A stretch of 64,000 nt of DNA from CADEEN01 sp963840805 (lineage in GTDB: Bacteria > Pseudomonadota > Gammaproteobacteria > Burkholderiales > Burkholderiaceae_C): NCBI GenBank assembly GCA_963840805.1, contig CAWJAJ010000002.1:175654-239653 (forward strand), given 5' to 3'. The position numbers and the translations under genes were made by a program. The notes beneath the pieces are model-generated. The model ran no database searches. It saw only the letters and a list, made by a program, of their open reading frames with translations, and was not told the DNA's origin. Below, in pieces: positions 30,928 through 39,008 of this stretch; the first letter of the stretch is position 1; every line of letters starts with the position of its first letter.

Positions 30928-32307
30928 GTGACCTCGTTGGGATCCCTGGCGCAAGCCTCTGCCAGCGCACAAGCGTTTGCAGGCAAACACCGCCGCGGCA
31001 TCGTTGCCGCCGGCGTGACGCTGCTGGCTGGCTGCGCCGCGGCCGCGTTCGCGATTGCGCCCTTGGCGCCGGATGCCGCAGCGTTGCCGCAACGGTGGGT
31101 CAGTGAAGCTGTGCAACCTGAGGCCGTCGAGCCGCAGCTCGAAGCGCTGGCAGCGCACGCCATCGAGCTCAGCCGCGCCGAACTCACCCGCTCAGGCGAC
31201 ACAGCAGCCACGCTGCTCGAGCGTCTGGCCGTGGCGGATGCATCGGCCGTGGCCTTCCTGCGCAGCGACGCCGATGCCAGGCGCCTTTTCGAAGGCCGCG
31301 GCGGGCGTACTGTACAAGTACGCACCGGCGAAGATGGCCGCTTGCTCGAACTGGTGGCGCGGTCGCCGGCGCAGCGTAGCGAGCAGTTCTTGACCCATTT
31401 CACGCGCCTGACGGTGGCACGTGATGCTCTGGGCGCCTGGCGGGCGATTGAAGAGTCGCTGCCGCTGCAATCGCAGGTGCGGATGGCCGGCGGAACGATC
31501 CGCAGCTCGCTGTTCGCCGCCAGCGACGAGGCGCGAATACCCGACAGCATCGCCGTGCAGATCGCCGAGATCTTTGCCGTCGACATCGACATGCACCGCG
31601 AACTGCGCCGCGGCGATACGTTCAGCGTGGTTTACGAGGCCCTGACCGCCGATGGAGAACCGATCACGTGGGGCCAGGGCAACGGCCGTGTGTTGGCCGC
31701 CGAGTTCGTCAATGGCGGCAAGACGCACCAGGCGGTGTGGTACCGCGATGCAAGCGGCCGCGGCGCCTACTTCGACTTCAGCGGACAAAGCAAGAAGCGG
31801 GCATTCCTGGCCAGCCCAATGGAGTTCTCGCGCGTGACGTCGGGGTTCGCGATGCGGTTCCACCCGATCCTGCAGACGCAGCGCGCGCACCTCGGTGTCG
31901 ACTACGCTGCACCGACCGGTACGCCGGTGCGCACGGTCGGCGACGGTCTGGTCGAGTTTGCGGGGTGGCAGAACGGCTACGGCAATGTGGTGCAGATCCG
32001 GCACACCAATGACCGCTCGACGGTGTATGCGCACCTGTCGCGTATCGACGTCAGAAAGGGCCAGCGCATCGAGCAGGGTCAGCGTGTCGGGGCTGTCGGC
32101 ACGACGGGGTGGTCTACCGGCCCGCATCTGCACTTCGAGTTTCGCGTCAACGGCCAGCACCAGGATCCGCTGCGCATCGCCAAAGCCAGCGAGGCCGTGG
32201 CCATCGCGCCGGCAGCCAAGACTGAGTTCGCCATCGCGGCGAGATCGCTGCAAGTCACGCTCGACGTCGCCGAAACGCTGGTCGGCGCGAGCGGTCGCAG
32301 CGAGTAA
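30928..32307 (+). CDS. M23-family metallopeptidase (murein hydrolase type)
   Basis: 459-residue periplasmic peptidoglycan-active protein. An N-terminal membrane anchor lies at residues about 24-45 (GIVAAGVTLLAGCAAAAFAI). A middle OapA/LysM-like region follows, then an M23 (LytM) domain with the zinc motifs MRFHPILQTQRAHLGVDYAA (H-x-x-x-D) and GPHLHFEFRVNG (HLH). These catalytic residues look complete, so it should be an active endopeptidase. Start GTG 30928 (VTSLGSLAQAS); no better start is seen. Located between tyrS and anmK; the pairing with a cell-wall sugar recycling kinase fits peptidoglycan turnover. Confidence 0.9.
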   Translation: MTSLGSLAQASASAQAFAGKHRRGIVAAGVTLLAGCAAAAFAIAPLAPDAAALPQRWVSEAVQPEAVEPQLEALAAHAIELSRAELTRSGDTAATLLERLAVADASAVAFLRSDADARRLFEGRGGRTVQVRTGEDGRLLELVARSPAQRSEQFLTHFTRLTVARDALGAWRAIEESLPLQSQVRMAGGTIRSSLFAASDEARIPDSIAVQIAEIFAVDIDMHRELRRGDTFSVVYEALTADGEPITWGQGNGRVLAAEFVNGGKTHQAVWYRDASGRGAYFDFSGQSKKRAFLASPMEFSRVTSGFAMRFHPILQTQRAHLGVDYAAPTGTPVRTVGDGLVEFAGWQNGYGNVVQIRHTNDRSTVYAHLSRIDVRKGQRIEQGQRVGAVGTTGWSTGPHLHFEFRVNGQHQDPLRIAKASEAVAIAPAAKTEFAIAARSLQVTLDVAETLVGASGRSE

Positions 32308-32320
32308 GCACTGGCGTCGA

Positions 32321-33439
32321 GTGACGCTTTACATCGGCCTGATGTCGGGCACCTCGCTCGACGGCGTCGACGGCGTACTGATCGACATCGCAGCGGTGCA
32401 GGGCCCGCCGCTCGCACTGCGGGCGCATCACCACCAGGCGTTCGACGCTGCGTTGCGCGCCGACCTGCTCGCGCTCAACGCCCCCGGCGACAATGAACTT
32501 CATCGTGCCGCCTTGGCGGCAAATGCGGTTGCACGCACTTACGCCAACGTGGTGCGGGCGGTACTGCAAGCCGGCGAGGCCGCGCCGCGCGATGTGCGCG
32601 CCATCGGCGCCCACGGCCAGACGGTGCGTCACCGTCCACAGGAGTTCGATGGCAACGGCTATACCGTGCAATTGCTCAACGGCGCACTGCTCGCGGAATT
32701 GACCGGGATCGATGTGGTGGCCGATCTGCGCCAGCGTGATGTCGCAGCAGGAGGCCAGGGCGCGCCGCTGGCACCGGGGTTGCACGCGGCCCTGTTTGCC
32801 GCGCCAGGCGAAACACGTGCCGTGCTCAATCTGGGTGGTATCGCGAACCTGACAGTGCTCGGTACAGAGGGCACCGTGACCGGTTTCGATTGTGGGCCGG
32901 CCAGTGCGCTGCTCGACGGCTGGTGCCAACGCCACAGTGGCGACCCGTTCGACGACGGTGGCCGCTGGGCTGCCGGCGGCCATGTCATCGAACCCTTGCT
33001 GACCGCGATGCTCGCGGAGCCCTTCTTCAGCATGGCGCCGCCCAAGAGCACCGGGCGGGACCTCTTCAATCTGGCCTGGCTCGACAACCACTTGCTGCGC
33101 CACGCCCCCGATGCCGCTGCGGTCGACGTACAAGCCACGCTGGCTGCGCTGACCATCGAGAGCATTGCGCTCGACGTGCGGCGCCACGCCCGCGATGCCT
33201 CGCGGCTCATCGTGTGCGGCGGTGGCGCTCGCAACACGCACCTGATGCAAGGCTTGGCCGCGCGGCTGGCGAACGTGCGAGTCACCACCACCGCCAGCCT
33301 CGGCCTGCCCGTCGATCAGGTCGAAGGTGTTGCGTTCGCTTGGTTGGCTCACCGCTTCTGCGAACGCCAGCCCGGAAACCTGGCCGGCGTGACCGGTGCC
33401 CGAGGCCCGCGCCTGCTCGGGGCGTTCCATCCTGCCTGA
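32321..33439 (+). CDS. anmK: Anhydro-N-acetylmuramic acid kinase
   Basis: Cytosolic kinase that phosphorylates and opens 1,6-anhydro-MurNAc recovered from peptidoglycan, giving MurNAc-6-phosphate. 372 residues, as expected. Motifs: YIGLMSGTSLDGVDGVLID (phosphate-binding loop), AIGAHGQTVRHRP, DVVADLRQRDVAAGGQGAPL, GFDCGPASALLDGW and VCGGGARNTHLMQGLA. The start is GTG 32321, 13 bases after the M23 peptidase stop, so the two are likely one operon. Confidence 0.94.
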   Translation: MTLYIGLMSGTSLDGVDGVLIDIAAVQGPPLALRAHHHQAFDAALRADLLALNAPGDNELHRAALAANAVARTYANVVRAVLQAGEAAPRDVRAIGAHGQTVRHRPQEFDGNGYTVQLLNGALLAELTGIDVVADLRQRDVAAGGQGAPLAPGLHAALFAAPGETRAVLNLGGIANLTVLGTEGTVTGFDCGPASALLDGWCQRHSGDPFDDGGRWAAGGHVIEPLLTAMLAEPFFSMAPPKSTGRDLFNLAWLDNHLLRHAPDAAAVDVQATLAALTIESIALDVRRHARDASRLIVCGGGARNTHLMQGLAARLANVRVTTTASLGLPVDQVEGVAFAWLAHRFCERQPGNLAGVTGARGPRLLGAFHPA

Positions 33440-33450
33440 CGGCCGGCATG

Positions 33451-33473
33451 AAAAAGGCCGCCTCGCGGCGGCC
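33451..33473 (-). terminator. Rho-independent terminator of erpA
   Basis: GGCCGCC-TCGC-GGCGGCC (33456-33473) is a perfect 7-bp stem with a 4-base loop. On the minus strand it is followed by five T residues (33455-33451), directly after the erpA stop. On the plus strand it could also slow anmK transcripts. Confidence 0.8.
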
Positions 33474-33495
33474 TGGTCACCGTTGCCGGTGTCGA

Positions 33496-33870
33496 TCAGA
33501 CCGAAAAACTCGACCCGCAGCCACAGGTCGTCGTGGCATTCGGGTTCTTGATGACGAACTGCGCACCCTGCAGGTCTTCCTTGTAGTCGATCTCCGCGCC
33601 CATCAGGTATTGCAGGCTCATCGCGTCAATCAGCAGCGTGACGCCGTTCTTGGCCATTTGCGTGTCGTCCTCGTTGACGACTTCGTCGAACGTGAACCCG
33701 TACTGGAAGCCCGAGCAGCCACCGCCTTGCACGAACACCCGCAGCTTGAGGTCGGGGTTGCCTTCCTCGTCGACCAGTTGCTTGACCTTGTCGGCGGCGC
33801 TATCGGTAAACACCAGCGGCACCGGCAGCGTGTCGGTGTCGGCGGCCAAAGGCTGGGAAATTGCGTTCAT
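33496..33870 (-). CDS. erpA: Iron-sulfur cluster insertion protein ErpA
   Basis: A-type Fe-S carrier that delivers clusters to apo-enzymes. 124 residues from ATG 33870; an upstream in-frame TTG at 33879 would add three residues. Conserved cysteines: FVQGGGCSGFQYGF and the C-terminal TTCGCGSSFSV (Cys-x-Cys). The bactofilin gene lies 23 bases upstream and a terminator follows. Confidence 0.95.
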   Translation of the reverse strand: MNAISQPLAADTDTLPVPLVFTDSAADKVKQLVDEEGNPDLKLRVFVQGGGCSGFQYGFTFDEVVNEDDTQMAKNGVTLLIDAMSLQYLMGAEIDYKEDLQGAQFVIKNPNATTTCGCGSSFSV

Positions 33871-33893
33871 GGTGGTCAATCCTTGTCCTTGAA

Positions 33894-34295
33894 TCAGAGT
33901 CTGCTCGACGCCGCCAGTTTCAATGCCGGCCGCTCTTCGGTATTCTTTTGCGCGCGAAGTTCACCGTCGATCGTCGCGCCTTGGTGCATCTCGAGGGTCT
34001 CGTAGCGGACATCGCCGGTGATACGCGCCTTGGGCTGCAATTCGAGCAGCTCATCGGACTGCACCGGGCCGACGACCGTGCCGTTGATGATCACATGTCC
34101 GGCGTTGACCTTGCCAAGAACCCGGGCTTTCTCACTGATGACCAGGATATTGCGCTCGTCGCCGACCGCAACCACGTCGCCCCTCACCTCGCCGTCGATG
34201 CGCAAGCCATCGCTGAACCGCACCTCACCCAGCAGCACCGTACCCTCGCCGATCAGGCTGCGGATCGGCGGCTGTTTCTTGAAGAACGCCCACAT
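33894..34295 (-). CDS. Bactofilin (polymer-forming cytoskeletal protein)
   Basis: 133-residue cytoplasmic bactofilin. A short N-terminal basic tail (MWAFFKKQPPIRS) precedes a right-handed beta-helix of repeating hydrophobic short strands: LIGEGTVLLGEVRFSDGLRI, VRGDVVAVGDERNILVIS, VNAGHVIINGTVVGPV, ARITGDVRYETLEMHQG. Bactofilins form filaments that organise envelope enzymes. It lies 12 bases after the DUF6776-type membrane coiled-coil gene, suggesting the two act together at the envelope. Confidence 0.9.
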   Translation of the reverse strand: MWAFFKKQPPIRSLIGEGTVLLGEVRFSDGLRIDGEVRGDVVAVGDERNILVISEKARVLGKVNAGHVIINGTVVGPVQSDELLELQPKARITGDVRYETLEMHQGATIDGELRAQKNTEERPALKLAASSRL

Positions 34296-34307
34296 CGTTT
34301 TGCCCTC

Positions 34308-35015
34308 TCAAAGCTTCACGGTCTGGGTGGCGCGCACCCCACCATGGTTGTCCGTCACCCTGACCTGTACGGTTTTTACCACGGCCCCACTGGGGTAGTC
34401 GACCAAACTTTCCACGCGAGCATACTGCCGCAGCGCAATGGGTTGCGGACCCGCCGGCAAACCCAGCGTCCAAGGCTTGCCATCCAATGTGCCTGCCAGC
34501 TGCAGCTCGTAGTGCCCCTTGAACTCGCCGGGCGCCCTGCCGCTCTGCATCACCAGCAACTGGTAGCGCAATTGGCCTGGACGCATCACCTCGGCCTGCA
34601 TGCTGCGCACCGCGAGGCCCTCCCCAGCCGCCGGCAACAGGCGCTCGAAAAAGCCAAGATCAGCCTTCAGAGCCAGTGTCTCGGCCTCGGCTTGGCGCAA
34701 CTGCTGTGTCAGCTTTTCCTGGGTCGCACGCTCGGTCTTGAGCAAGCTGTCGGCCGTGTTGGCGATCGACACGGCGCGCTCGCGCTCGTCGCGAAGGCGC
34801 TGCACATCGGCGCGCAACTGGGCGAGTTCCTCCTTCGCGCCGCGTTCCAGGCCGGCGATCTCCTTGCCGAATTCGAACGCCCACAACGCCAGCGCAGCGG
34901 AGAAGCCGAACGCCAGCGCCAGCACCACCCAACGCAGCGGCCACGGCAGGTGGCTGCGCACGATCATGCGTGGTGCGCTGATCGACAGCCGGCGACGAAG
35001 CAACTTCCAACGCAT
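34308..35015 (-). CDS. Membrane-anchored coiled-coil protein (DUF6776-like)
   Basis: 235 residues. One TM segment (about 25-47, WPLRWVVLALAFGFSAALAL) is followed by a coiled coil (about 50-110) rich in Glu, Arg and Leu heptads such as LRADVQRLRDERERAVS. A C-terminal beta-rich domain ends GVRATQTVKL. I recognise the arrangement as the family found beside bactofilin and erpA in betaproteobacteria, probably DUF6776, but no function is known. Start ATG 35015. Confidence 0.75.
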   Translation of the reverse strand: MRWKLLRRRLSISAPRMIVRSHLPWPLRWVVLALAFGFSAALALWAFEFGKEIAGLERGAKEELAQLRADVQRLRDERERAVSIANTADSLLKTERATQEKLTQQLRQAEAETLALKADLGFFERLLPAAGEGLAVRSMQAEVMRPGQLRYQLLVMQSGRAPGEFKGHYELQLAGTLDGKPWTLGLPAGPQPIALRQYARVESLVDYPSGAVVKTVQVRVTDNHGGVRATQTVKL

Positions 35016-35083
35016 GGCAGAGTCCGAAACGAACGAGGCCGCAGTATTGCGGCCTCGTCGGCTTGCGGCGTGTAGCGAAATGT

Positions 35084-35476
35084 TCAGCGCTTGCTGAACT
35101 GTTTGCGACGGCGGGCGCCGTGCAGACCGACCTTCTTGCGCTCGACCTCGCGGGCATCGCGTGTCACGAAGCCGGCCTGGGAGAGACCGGGTTTGAGCGC
35201 CGCGTCGTAATCGATCAACGCACGGGTGATGCCGTGGCGCACGGCACCTGCCTGGCCCGATTCGCCTCCACCGTGCACATTGACCTTGATGTCGAACGCC
35301 GCATCGTTGTTGGTAAGCATCAGAGGTTGCTTGACAATCATGATCGAAGTCTGGCGGCCGAAGTACTCGCCGACCGGTTTGCCATTGACCTTGATCTGTC
35401 CAGTGCCCTTCTTGATGAACACGCGAGCCACAGAAGACTTGCGACGGCCAGTGCCGTAGTTCCAATTACCGATCAT
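35084..35476 (-). CDS. rpsI: 30S ribosomal protein S9
   Basis: 130-residue small-subunit protein. It begins MIGNWNYGTGRRKSSVARVF and ends with the basic tail GLHGARRRKQFSKR that reaches the ribosomal P site. AAGGAG sits 5 bases before the ATG at 35476; the adjacent upstream GTG is less well placed. It follows rplM by 9 bases, the universal L13-S9 pair. Confidence 0.97.
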   Translation of the reverse strand: MIGNWNYGTGRRKSSVARVFIKKGTGQIKVNGKPVGEYFGRQTSIMIVKQPLMLTNNDAAFDIKVNVHGGGESGQAGAVRHGITRALIDYDAALKPGLSQAGFVTRDAREVERKKVGLHGARRRKQFSKR

Positions 35477-35485
35477 CACCGCTCC

Positions 35486-35914
35486 TTAGATTTCCAGCGA
35501 CTTGGGCTGCTGGGCGGTGTGCGGATGCGTGGCACCAGCGTACACCTTCAGTTTCTTCACCATCGCATAGCCGAGCGGGCCCTTGGGTAGCATGCCCTTG
35601 ACCGCCTTTTCCAGGGCGCGCCCCGGATGCTTGGCTTGCATGTCCTTGAACTTGGTGGCATAGATGCCGCCGGGATAGCCCGAGTGGCGGTAGTACACCT
35701 TGTCGTTGGCCTTGTTGCCGGTGACGCGCAATTTTTCCGCATTCACCACGACGATGAAATCGCCGGTATCGACGTGAGGCGTGTAGATGGCCTTGTGCTT
35801 GCCGCGCAAACGGAGTGCCACTTCGCTGGCAACACGTCCGAGCACCTTGTCGGTGGCGTCAATCACAAACCACTCGTGCTTCACCTCGGCCGGCTTGGCA
35901 CTGAAGGTCTTCAT
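35486..35914 (-). CDS. rplM: 50S ribosomal protein L13
   Basis: 142-residue large-subunit protein. It begins MKTFSAKPAEVKHEWFVIDA and contains VLGRVASEVALRLRGKHKAI, YRHSGYPGG and LPKGPLGYAMVKKLKVYAGA. First gene of the rplM-rpsI operon. The frame is free of the insertion errors seen further left. Confidence 0.97.
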   Translation of the reverse strand: MKTFSAKPAEVKHEWFVIDATDKVLGRVASEVALRLRGKHKAIYTPHVDTGDFIVVVNAEKLRVTGNKANDKVYYRHSGYPGGIYATKFKDMQAKHPGRALEKAVKGMLPKGPLGYAMVKKLKVYAGATHPHTAQQPKSLEI

Positions 35915-36261
35915 GAGGGTCTTTCGGTTGTGGGCCGTTGCGGCATGATGTGCGTGGCGGCCCTGTGGCGGCTGTTTGGCCTGAATCGCAACCCTCGGCA
36001 CCGCTTGTGCAGACTGCGGCCTCTCGGGCAATGGCGCAGCGCCCATCGGCGCGCCAGAGGCCCGCCGGGAACGCTGCGCCGTGATCCACGGCATTCCCCG
36101 CCGCTGACGGGAAAGCCTTGAAGTATAGCGAAAGTTCGCACAGATCGAATGACATCGATGGACCGCCGCGAAACACACTCGGCTGCGCTCTCCACTCTGG
36201 TCGAGTAGGATGCGGGAAAACCCTATACCAGCAGACTGTTGTTCATCGATCGGAGACTGTG
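35915..36261. other. Intergenic region between rplM and the GNAT gene, probable rplM leader
   Basis: A 347-base gap between divergent genes. TATACT on the minus strand (complement of 36122-36127) is the best -10-like element for rplM, about 210 bases upstream of its ATG, leaving a GC-rich leader. The -35 is weak. I see no gene or clear hairpin with a known leader consensus. Confidence 0.35.
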
Positions 36262-36990
36262 ATGGGATTTCCTGGGGACATACTGAAGACGCCCGGCGCG
36301 CGGGTCGCCAACGACCGCCATGACAGAGCACCGTCCGGCGGAACTGCAGCGTTTCCGTTTGGGTGGGTGCCGATTCGCTCGCTGTCCGAGCGCCACCGTC
36401 CGCGCATCCTCGCCCACTTGCTGGTGCTGTCGGAGGAGGATCGGCATTTGCGCTTCGGCTATGCCGCGTCAGACGCCCAGCTGGCTCATTACGCCGACCT
36501 GATCGACTTCTCTCGCGACGAGGTGTTCGGCATCTTCAATCGGCGCCTCGAGTTGATCGCGATGGCCCACTTGGCGCTGCTGCCACCCAGTGCGGAGGGG
36601 CACGTTGCCCAGGCGGAGTTCGGCGTCTCGGTGTTGCCCCGCGTGCGCGGCCGCGGGTTTGGCAGCCGACTCTTCGAACGCGCCGTCCTGCACGCGCGCA
36701 ATCAGCACATCCACACATTGGTGATCTACGCGCTTAGCGAAAACACGGCCATGCTGCGCATCGTGCGCAAGGCGGGCGCTATCGTCGAGCGTGATGGGGG
36801 CGAGTCGCAAGCGCGGCTGCGCTTGCCGCGCGATGACTTTCAGTCACACGTCGACGAACTGATCAGAGATCAGGCCGCCGAAATCGACTACGGCTTCAAG
36901 GTCCATGCCCGGCGCCTGGACGGCTTGCTCGACGCGATCGATGACGTCAAGAATCGATACGCACAAGGCGGACAAGCGGCGAGCGAGTAG
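36262..36990 (+). CDS. GNAT-family N-acetyltransferase
   Basis: 242 residues. The acetyl-CoA-binding core is visible in the middle: AEFGVSVLPRVRGRGFGSRL (the R-x-x-G-x-G/A loop) with a following helix and VIYALSENTAMLRIVRKAGA. The substrate is unknown. The C-terminal 45 residues (DELIRDQAAEIDYGF...) extend beyond the usual domain and look helical. Start ATG 36262 has GGAG about 9 bases upstream; longer in-frame starts give an unlikely leader. Confidence 0.82.
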   Translation: MGFPGDILKTPGARVANDRHDRAPSGGTAAFPFGWVPIRSLSERHRPRILAHLLVLSEEDRHLRFGYAASDAQLAHYADLIDFSRDEVFGIFNRRLELIAMAHLALLPPSAEGHVAQAEFGVSVLPRVRGRGFGSRLFERAVLHARNQHIHTLVIYALSENTAMLRIVRKAGAIVERDGGESQARLRLPRDDFQSHVDELIRDQAAEIDYGFKVHARRLDGLLDAIDDVKNRYAQGGQAASE

Positions 36991-37131
36991 TACGTCACGC
37001 GTGACCACGCCGTTTTGCCGCAACGGGCATCGGCTTGGGGGATCTGCGGCGCAGCCGCACCGGTTAACATGGCGACAATTGAAACCAAATGTCGCCTGGC
37101 AACGCGCGGGCATCACCGGACCCCGATCGAC

Positions 37132-37857
37132 ATGGAACCTCTGCTGCCATGGTTCGTTGCATTGGCCACCTTGGCGGTCGCACTGCTGGGCTTGGTGACA
37201 TGGCGCTTCGTGCGCCAACGCAAGCCCCAGGTCAAGCCGCTGCCGACCGAGTGGTCGCTGGCACCGCGGCCAGTGTTCTCAACCGACGAGCGCCGCGTCT
37301 ATCGGCAGTTGCGTGAGGCACTGCCGCACCACATCGTGCTGTCGAAGCTGCCCCTAGTGCGCTTCTGCCAGCCTAACGATCCTCAAGAAGTGCGCTATTG
37401 GTACGAGTTGCTCGGCTCGATCCATGTGACCTTCGCCATCTGCAGTGCGAACGGCCGTGTTCTGGCCGCCATCGATCTCGATACCGACCGCGGCAATTCC
37501 CGGCGCGTGTTGCAGATCAAGCAATCCGTGCTCGGGGCCTGCCGCGTGCGTTACCTGCGCTGCCCGGTCGACCATCTGCCCTCGGTGGCCGAATTGCAGC
37601 TCCTGGTGCCACAGAGCGTGGCCGCATCCCGTGGGCCACAGCCCGCGCCGAGTCGGCCGAAGGCCCGCGACGACGCCGCAAGGGACGGCTCCGCGCGGCG
37701 GCGCGAACGCACTGCCCTGTGGCAGGACTCGAGCTTCTTCCAGGACTCCTTCTTCGCCCCCGATAACCGCCTCGACGCCAGTCTGACTGGCGAAATGCCG
37801 CAGTTCGCAGCCTGCACGCAACCTCGACCTTCGGCGAAAACACGCCTGACGACATGA
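37132..37857 (+). CDS. Membrane-anchored DUF2726 domain protein
   Basis: 241 residues. An N-terminal TM anchor (about 5-25, WFVALATLAVALLGLVTWRF) is followed by a DUF2726 domain starting PVFSTDERRVYRQLREALPH and including VTFAICSANGRVLAAIDLDT. In that family the domain resembles a nuclease-like fold, but no activity is assigned. The C-terminal 80 residues are low-complexity and Arg/Ser-rich. It sits between the GNAT gene and srkA, without overlap. Confidence 0.65.
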   Translation: MEPLLPWFVALATLAVALLGLVTWRFVRQRKPQVKPLPTEWSLAPRPVFSTDERRVYRQLREALPHHIVLSKLPLVRFCQPNDPQEVRYWYELLGSIHVTFAICSANGRVLAAIDLDTDRGNSRRVLQIKQSVLGACRVRYLRCPVDHLPSVAELQLLVPQSVAASRGPQPAPSRPKARDDAARDGSARRRERTALWQDSSFFQDSFFAPDNRLDASLTGEMPQFAACTQPRPSAKTRLTT

Positions 37858-37944
37858 GTGGCGTGGTGGTTGAAGAACCGCGCTATCCGAGCACCGGAAC
37901 CCACCACTGAACCTGTTGGCGGCCCGCGCGCCTACCATGCGCGC

Positions 37945-39002
37945 ATGACCGCCGCTGCGACACCGGCCGCGCCACGGGCGGGCTACGCCGATCTGGACCC
38001 CGCCCGTGTGCTGGGCGTGTTGGACATGCTGGGTCTGCGCGGCGATGGTCGGCTGCTGCAACTCAACTCCTACGAGAACCGCGTCTTCCAGGTGTTCCTG
38101 GAAGATGGGGACGTGGTGGTCGCGAAGTTCTACCGTCCCGAGCGCTGGAGCGACGCGCAGATTCTCGAAGAGCACGCCTTCGCGCGCGAACTGGCCGACG
38201 ACGACGTGCCGGCCGTGGCGCCGCGTACGCTCTCGGCCAGCGACGACTGCCAGGCGATCACGCTGCTTGGCGATCCACCGACGCTGGCGCGCTGTAGCGC
38301 AGGCGACGCAATGCACCGCGTCGCCGTCTGCGACCGCCACGCCGGCCGCAGCCCAGAACTCGAAGACCCGACCGTACTGCAGTGGCTGGGACGATTTCTC
38401 GGCCGCCTGCACGCCGTCGGCGCACGGCGTCCTTTCAACCATCGACGCACAATCGACGCCGCCGGTTGGGGTCACGACGCGATGAAGCGACTGCTCGACG
38501 GCGACTTCATCCCCGACACCGAGCGGGCACCCTGGAGCCGCTGGTGCGAAGCCGCACTGGGCCGCGTCGATGGCGCGTTCGCGCAAGTCGCGATCCGTGG
38601 CGAAGTTGCGCCTGCACGGGGACTTCCACCCAGGCAACATCATGTGGCGCGACGAGGGGCCGCATGTGGTCGACCTCGACGATGCCTGCAACGGCCCGGC
38701 CGTGCAGGACCTGTGGATGCTGCTGTCGGGCGACGCCGCATCGATGCGCGAACAGCTGGCGCATCTGTTGTCTGGCTACCGCGTCTTCAGGCCATTCGAT
38801 CGAGCGCGAACTGGCGCTGATCGAGCCGTTGCGCACGCTGCGCATGATCCACCACAGCGCCTGGATCGCCGAGCGCTGGACCGACCCGGCCTTCCCGGCC
38901 GCGTTCCCTTGGTTCGGCAGCGCGGCCTACTGGTCACAGCAGGCCACGCAATTGCGCGAGCAGGTCGAGGCCATGGACGAGCCGCCGCGTGGCCTCAGCT
39001 GA
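37945..39002 (+). CDS. srkA: Stress response kinase A (YihE/RdoA), two apparent frameshifts
   Basis: Ser/Thr protein kinase of the APH fold, about 350 residues. Motifs: LQLNSYENRVFQVFLEDGD (nucleotide loop), VVAKFYRPERWSDAQILEEH (Lys), LHGDFHPGNIMWRDEG (catalytic loop HGD-x4-N) and VVDLDDACNGPAVQDLWMLL (metal Asp). Two insertions break it: GTT[G]CGC at 38607-38608 and GAT[C]GAG at 38800-38801, each after a third codon position. Removing them restores one frame to GLS-TGA. In E. coli the protein counters stress-induced death. It converges with htpG. Confidence 0.85.
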
Positions 39003-39008
39003 CCCGGA